Below, piece after piece: positions 61,401-64,000 of a stretch of DNA of 64,000 nucleotides. Every line of letters starts with the position of its first letter. Position 1 is the stretch's first letter. The notes beneath the pieces are model-generated. The model saw only the letters and a program-made list of their open reading frames with translations, was not told where the DNA came from and made no database searches. This DNA comes from Pseudescherichia vulneris NBRC 102420 (lineage in GTDB: Bacteria; Pseudomonadota; Gammaproteobacteria; Enterobacterales; Enterobacteriaceae): NCBI RefSeq assembly GCF_000759795.1, contig NZ_BBMZ01000009.1, positions 1 through 64,000 on the forward strand, written 5' to 3'. The position numbers were made by a program, and so were the translations under genes.

Positions 61401-62340
61401 CCTGACGGCGCTGAAGGAGAGCCTGAAGGGCAAAGTGCAGGAGACGCTGTCGGCGGTAGCCGATGACGGCATCGAGCAGAGCGGGCTGCATATCTGGAGC
61501 TTCGGCACCCTCGCCCAGAGCTATGAGCAGAAGCGTGGCAACTATAAGGTGAAGGCCTGGCCAGCGCTGGTGGACGAGCGCGACAGCGTGGCGATCAAGC
61601 TGTTTGATAACCCGCTGGAGCAGGAGCAGGCCATGTGGCGCGGCCTGCGTCGATTGCTTTTGCTGAATATTCCGTCACCGATTAAGTATCTGCACGAGAA
61701 GCTGCCCAACAAAGCCAAGCTGGGGCTCTACTTTAACCCCTACGGCAAAGTGCTGGACCTGATCGACGACTGTATCGCCTGCGGGGTGGATAAGCTGATC
61801 CACGAGGCCGGAGGCCCGGTGTGGACGGAAGAGGGCTTCGCGGCGCTGCATGAGAAGGTGCGCGCCGAGCTGAACGAGACGGTGGTGGAGATCGCTAAAC
61901 AGGTAGAGCAGATCCTGACTGCGGTGTTCAATATCAACAAGCGTCTGAAAGGGCGCGTGGATATGACCATGGCGCTGGGGCTGTCGGACGTAAAAGCGCA
62001 GATGTCGGGGCTGGTCTATCGCGGCTTTGTTACCGGCAACGGTTTTACCCGCCTGGGCGATACCCTGCGCTATCTGCAGGCCATCGAAAAACGGCTGGAG
62101 AAGCTGGCGGTGGATCCTCACCGCGATCGCGCTCAGATGCTGAAGGTGGAGCAGGTACAGCAGGCGTGGCAACAGTGGTTGAACAAGCTGCCGCCTGCCC
62201 GCCGCAACGATGATGACGTGCAGGCGATCCGCTGGATGATCGAGGAGCTGCGGGTGAGCTTCTTTGCTCAGCAGTTAGGTACCCCGTACCCCATTTCAGA
62301 CAAGCGTATCTTACAGGCCATGGAGCAGATTTCCGGCTAA
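58438..62340 (+). CDS. hrpA: ATP-dependent RNA helicase HrpA
   Basis: The protein has 1300 residues from ATG 58438 (MTEQQKLSFADL), as in E. coli. DEAH-box helicase motifs: Walker A GETGSGKTT at 100-108, DEAH at 197-200, SAT, and QRKGRCGRV. After the helicase core come the winged-helix, ratchet, OB-fold and the long C-terminal HrpA region (DUF3418). HrpA resolves stalled or collided ribosomes on mRNA in E. coli. It matches the E. coli protein nearly throughout, so this is the conserved backbone. Confidence 0.98.
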   Translation: MTEQQKLSFADLHNHLDNLMLRDRQRFARRLHGVKKVKNPDAQQAILQEMAQAIAQAATVVERRAASRPEISYPESLPVSQKKQDILEAIRDNQVTIVAGETGSGKTTQLPKICMELGRGVKGLIGHTQPRRLAARTVANRIAEELKSEPGGAIGYKVRFSDHVSENTMVKLMTDGILLAEIQQDRLLMQYDTIIIDEAHERSLNIDFLLGYFKELLPKRPDLKIIITSATIDPERFSRHFNNAPIIEVSGRTFPVEVRYRPIVEEADDTERDQLQAIFDAVDELGRESPGDILIFMSGEREIRDTADALNKLNLRHTEVLPLYARLSNSEQNRVFQPHGGRRIVLATNVAETSLTVPGIKYVIDPGTARISRYSYRTKVQRLPIEPVSQASANQRKGRCGRVSEGICIRLYSEDDFLSRPEFTDPEILRTNLASVILQMTSLGLGDIAAFPFVEAPDRRNIQDGVRLLEELGAITTDESQTAYKLTAQGRQLSQLPVDPRLARMVLEAQKLGCVREAMIITSALSIQDPRERPMDKQQASDEKHRRFHDKESDFLAFVNLWNYLGEQQKALSSNQFRRLCRTDYLNYLRVREWQDIYTQLRQVVKELGIAVNSEPAEYREIHIALLTGLLSHIGMKDADKQEFTGARNARFSIFPGSGLFKKPPKWTMVAELVETSRLWGRIAARIDPEWVEPVAQHLLKRSYSEPHWERAQGAVMATEKVTVYGLPVVAARKVNYSQIDPALSRELFIRHALVEGDWQTRHAFFRENLKLRTEIEELEHKSRRRDILVDDDTLFEFYDQRISVDAVSARHFDSWWKKASRETPDLLNFEKSMLIKEGAEQVSKLDYPNFWHQGNLKLRLSYQFEPGADADGVTVHIPLPLLNQVEESGFEWQIPGLRRELIIALIKSLPKPIRRNFVPAPNYAEAFLGRVTPLELPLLDALERELRRMTGVTVDRDAWQWEQVPDHLKISFRVVDDKNRKLQEGRDLTALKESLKGKVQETLSAVADDGIEQSGLHIWSFGTLAQSYEQKRGNYKVKAWPALVDERDSVAIKLFDNPLEQEQAMWRGLRRLLLLNIPSPIKYLHEKLPNKAKLGLYFNPYGKVLDLIDDCIACGVDKLIHEAGGPVWTEEGFAALHEKVRAELNETVVEIAKQVEQILTAVFNINKRLKGRVDMTMALGLSDVKAQMSGLVYRGFVTGNGFTRLGDTLRYLQAIEKRLEKLAVDPHRDRAQMLKVEQVQQAWQQWLNKLPPARRNDDDVQAIRWMIEELRVSFFAQQLGTPYPISDKRILQAMEQISG

Positions 62341-62346
62341 CAGCGT

Positions 62347-62372
62347 GCCCGGTAGCGCTTTGCTTACCGGGC
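62347..62372. terminator. Hairpin between convergent hrpA and efflux gene
   Basis: GCCCGGTA (62347-62354) and TACCGGGC (62365-62372) form an 8-bp stem midway between the stops of hrpA and the outer membrane factor gene. It is REP-like and likely two-way. Confidence 0.65.
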
Positions 62373-62379
62373 CTATGAT

Positions 62380-63762
62380 TTAGGGTTGACCTGCCCAGCC
62401 CCCGCCTAAAGCCCGATAAAGGTCGATCTGCGCCAGCAGCACGTTGTTCTTCACCTGCACCACGTTGAGCTGCGCCGAGAAGAGGGTGCGCTGGGCGTCC
62501 AGCACGTCCAGATAGGAAGAGTAGCCATTCTGGTAACGATTCTGCGCGATGCGCAGCGTTTCGTCTGCCACCTCCACCTGGGCCTGTAGCTCGACCAGCT
62601 GCTCCTGCAAGCGGGCAATGGCGTCGAGACTGTCGTTGACCTCTTTAAAGGCGTTGCGCACCGTACGCTCATAGCCATAGAGCGCCTGATTGCGCTGGGA
62701 CTGGGAGACATCCACCTGCGCATTCAGCGCCTGGCGGTTGAGCAGCGGGGCAAGAATGCTGCCGCCGACGCTCCACAGCCGCAGCGGATTATCGAGTAGC
62801 CCCGCCAGAGTATCATCCTGCACCGATCCCCCCGCCGTCAGGTTCAGAGACGGCAATAGCTGTGCCTGCGAAACGGCGAGGCTGGCATCGGCAGCGATCA
62901 GCTCCCGCTGCGCCTGGACGATATCCGGCCGACGGTTGAGCAGCGAGGAGGGAAGCTGGCCGGGAATGCGTAGCGGGGTCAGTTTATCAAACTCGTCGCT
63001 GCGGCGGATGCCGCCGGGGTTATCGCCAATCAGTACGCTCAGGGCGTTCTCCTGCTCGGTAATCTGATGCTGGATCTGCGGGATCTGCGCCCGGGTAGCA
63101 CGTAGCTCGGAGTCCGACTGCATCAGTTCCAGCCGCGAGCTATAGCCCGCCTCGTACTGCCGCTGGGCGAGGGTGAACGCCTCTTCACGCGCTTTCAACG
63201 TTGACTGGGTGACGCGCAGCTGTTCATCAAGCGAAAGCAGCGTCACGTAGCCCGTTGCCACCGACGACGCCACGGTCAGGTTCGCCGCGGCGGCGGCGGC
63301 CTGCTGGGCTTCCAGTGAGGCCTGGGCGGCTCTGGCGGTGCTGCGGTTGGCTCCCCACAGATCCACATCGTAGCTGGCAGAGAGATTGCCCCGATAAAGC
63401 GTACTGTAGGCTGGCAGACCTGTCGCCGCAGACTGCGTTCGCGCTCGCGTGCCGCTGAGGCCCGCATCCAGCGTCGGGAACAGGCTACCCTCGGCGGCGT
63501 ACACCCGCGCCTGATACTCATTGACCCGCTCGCGGGCGATCAGGATATCGCTGTTATAGCGCAGGGCCTGGTCTACGTACTGGTTGAGCTGGCTGTCGTG
63601 GAAATTCCGCCACCAGACCGCCTCGGCCTGGCTGGTCGGCCCGACGGTGCTGCGCCACTGGGCGGGGATCTTCAGGCTGGGCTTGGCGGGCTGGACGTCA
63701 ACTGACTGACAGGCCGCAAGGGCAACGCAAAGCGCCAGCAGCGCGGGGCGAAACGGTCTCAT
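62380..63762 (-). CDS. Outer membrane efflux lipoprotein (NodT/TolC family)
   Basis: This 460-residue protein has a signal peptide and lipidated Cys18 (LCVALAACQSVDV). It has two OEP repeats: WWRNFHDSQLNQYVDQALRYNSDI at the start of the first, YDVDLWGANRSTARAAQASL in the first barrel part, and ALNAQVDVSQSQRNQALYGYERTVRNAFKEVNDSL then RYQNGYSSYLDVLDAQRTLFSAQLN in the second. It makes the outer membrane channel of a tripartite pump. It overlaps the adaptor gene by four bases (ATGA), so it is the last gene of an efflux operon whose inner membrane pump lies beyond the window. Confidence 0.95.
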   Translation of the reverse strand: MRPFRPALLALCVALAACQSVDVQPAKPSLKIPAQWRSTVGPTSQAEAVWWRNFHDSQLNQYVDQALRYNSDILIARERVNEYQARVYAAEGSLFPTLDAGLSGTRARTQSAATGLPAYSTLYRGNLSASYDVDLWGANRSTARAAQASLEAQQAAAAAANLTVASSVATGYVTLLSLDEQLRVTQSTLKAREEAFTLAQRQYEAGYSSRLELMQSDSELRATRAQIPQIQHQITEQENALSVLIGDNPGGIRRSDEFDKLTPLRIPGQLPSSLLNRRPDIVQAQRELIAADASLAVSQAQLLPSLNLTAGGSVQDDTLAGLLDNPLRLWSVGGSILAPLLNRQALNAQVDVSQSQRNQALYGYERTVRNAFKEVNDSLDAIARLQEQLVELQAQVEVADETLRIAQNRYQNGYSSYLDVLDAQRTLFSAQLNVVQVKNNVLLAQIDLYRALGGGWAGQP

Positions 63763-64000
63763 TTCGCCTCCCGGGTATCAATATGCACCTGCACCGACAT
63801 GCCAGGACGCAGACGCGCGATCTGCTCTGCATTTCCCTCTACCGCAATACGGACCGGAATACGCTGGGCAATCTTCACAAAGTTACCAGTAGCGTTATCC
63901 GGCGAAATAGCGCTGAACTCAACCCCGGTTGCCGGGGAGATAGATTCTACACGACCGGAGAAGGCCTGATTGTTCAGCGCATCCACGGTAAAGCGCACGG
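63759..64000 (-). CDS. Periplasmic adaptor of an efflux pump (partial, 3' end)
   Basis: Only the last 80 residues are in the window; the gene continues past position 64000. VDALNNQAFSGRVESISPATGVEFSAISPDNATGNFVKIAQRIPVRIAV followed by LRPGMSVQVHIDT is the C-terminal beta-barrel and membrane-proximal part of HlyD/EmrA-type membrane fusion proteins. The DNATGNFVKIAQRIPVRI stretch is typical of EmrA-like adaptors paired with MFS pumps. It is coupled to the outer membrane factor by ATGA. Confidence 0.92.
   Translation of the reverse strand, partial: VRFTVDALNNQAFSGRVESISPATGVEFSAISPDNATGNFVKIAQRIPVRIAVEGNAEQIARLRPGMSVQVHIDTREAK

Overview
The window is chromosomal DNA from a member of the Enterobacteriaceae, probably of the Enterobacter/Lelliottia/Kosakonia/Klebsiella type. 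The right third (about 45.2-64.0 kb) reads like the E. coli ydbK-ydbJ-hslJ-ldhA-ydbH-ynbE and azoR-hrpA neighbourhood, with very close protein matches to what I know of those families. The left two thirds are mostly accessory modules. No rRNA, tRNA, CRISPR array or complete insertion sequence was seen.

Layout. 1-4.1 kb is the right end of a lambdoid-type prophage: tail gene end, a tail-associated protein, a tail fibre with an S74 intramolecular chaperone, an AT-rich glycosyltransferase fused to pentapeptide repeats, then a 3' scrap of umuC and short TGGG(A/G)CA repeats that probably mark the attachment end. 4.5-11.5 kb is a mosaic of small genes: a SetA/B-like sugar efflux transporter, an unrecognised beta-rich protein, a LysE exporter, an alpha/beta hydrolase overlapping a membrane gene tail to tail, a lipoprotein, PhzF, a YeaR-like protein and a TPR protein. 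11.6-24.9 kb is a two-armed cluster. One arm (leftward) encodes an amidohydrolase, DoxX, an MFS pump and a haloperoxidase-like hydrolase. The other (rightward) encodes a cysteine hydrolase, two XapX proteins, a lone receiver and an 1859-residue Ser/Thr-kinase-like/AAA/GAF/PAS/histidine kinase. A FixJ-like response regulator closes the cluster, and palindromes lie between the arms. I regard this as the most interesting system in the window.

25.2-31.0 kb is a D-amino-acid utilisation locus (RpiR regulator, SSS symporter, RidA, N-acyl-D-amino-acid deacylase, D-threonine-aldolase-like deaminase). A zinc formaldehyde/alcohol dehydrogenase at 31.4-32.6 kb sits between two copies of an approximately 80-bp repeat. 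It is followed by LexA-controlled umuDC and by a trehalose regulon (treR, treC, treB and a GH37 trehalase) with two TreR-like operators. 40.9-45.1 kb is another mosaic (YrbL, Nudix, cupin, ASCH, an AbiJ/HEPN-like candidate defence gene framed by palindromic repeats, an orphan Ig-like protein, KTSC).

45.2-64.0 kb is the conserved backbone: pyruvate:flavodoxin oxidoreductase, ydbJ, hslJ, ldhA, Zur-type zinT, ydbH-ynbE (without ydbL), a LysR/MFS pair, a Hok-type toxin, azoR, hrpA and a drug-efflux outer membrane/adaptor pair running off the end. A 62-codon cold-shock-like zinc-ribbon gene (YmcF/YnfQ type) at 49155-49343 appears to start at ATT, so standard gene calling would miss it.
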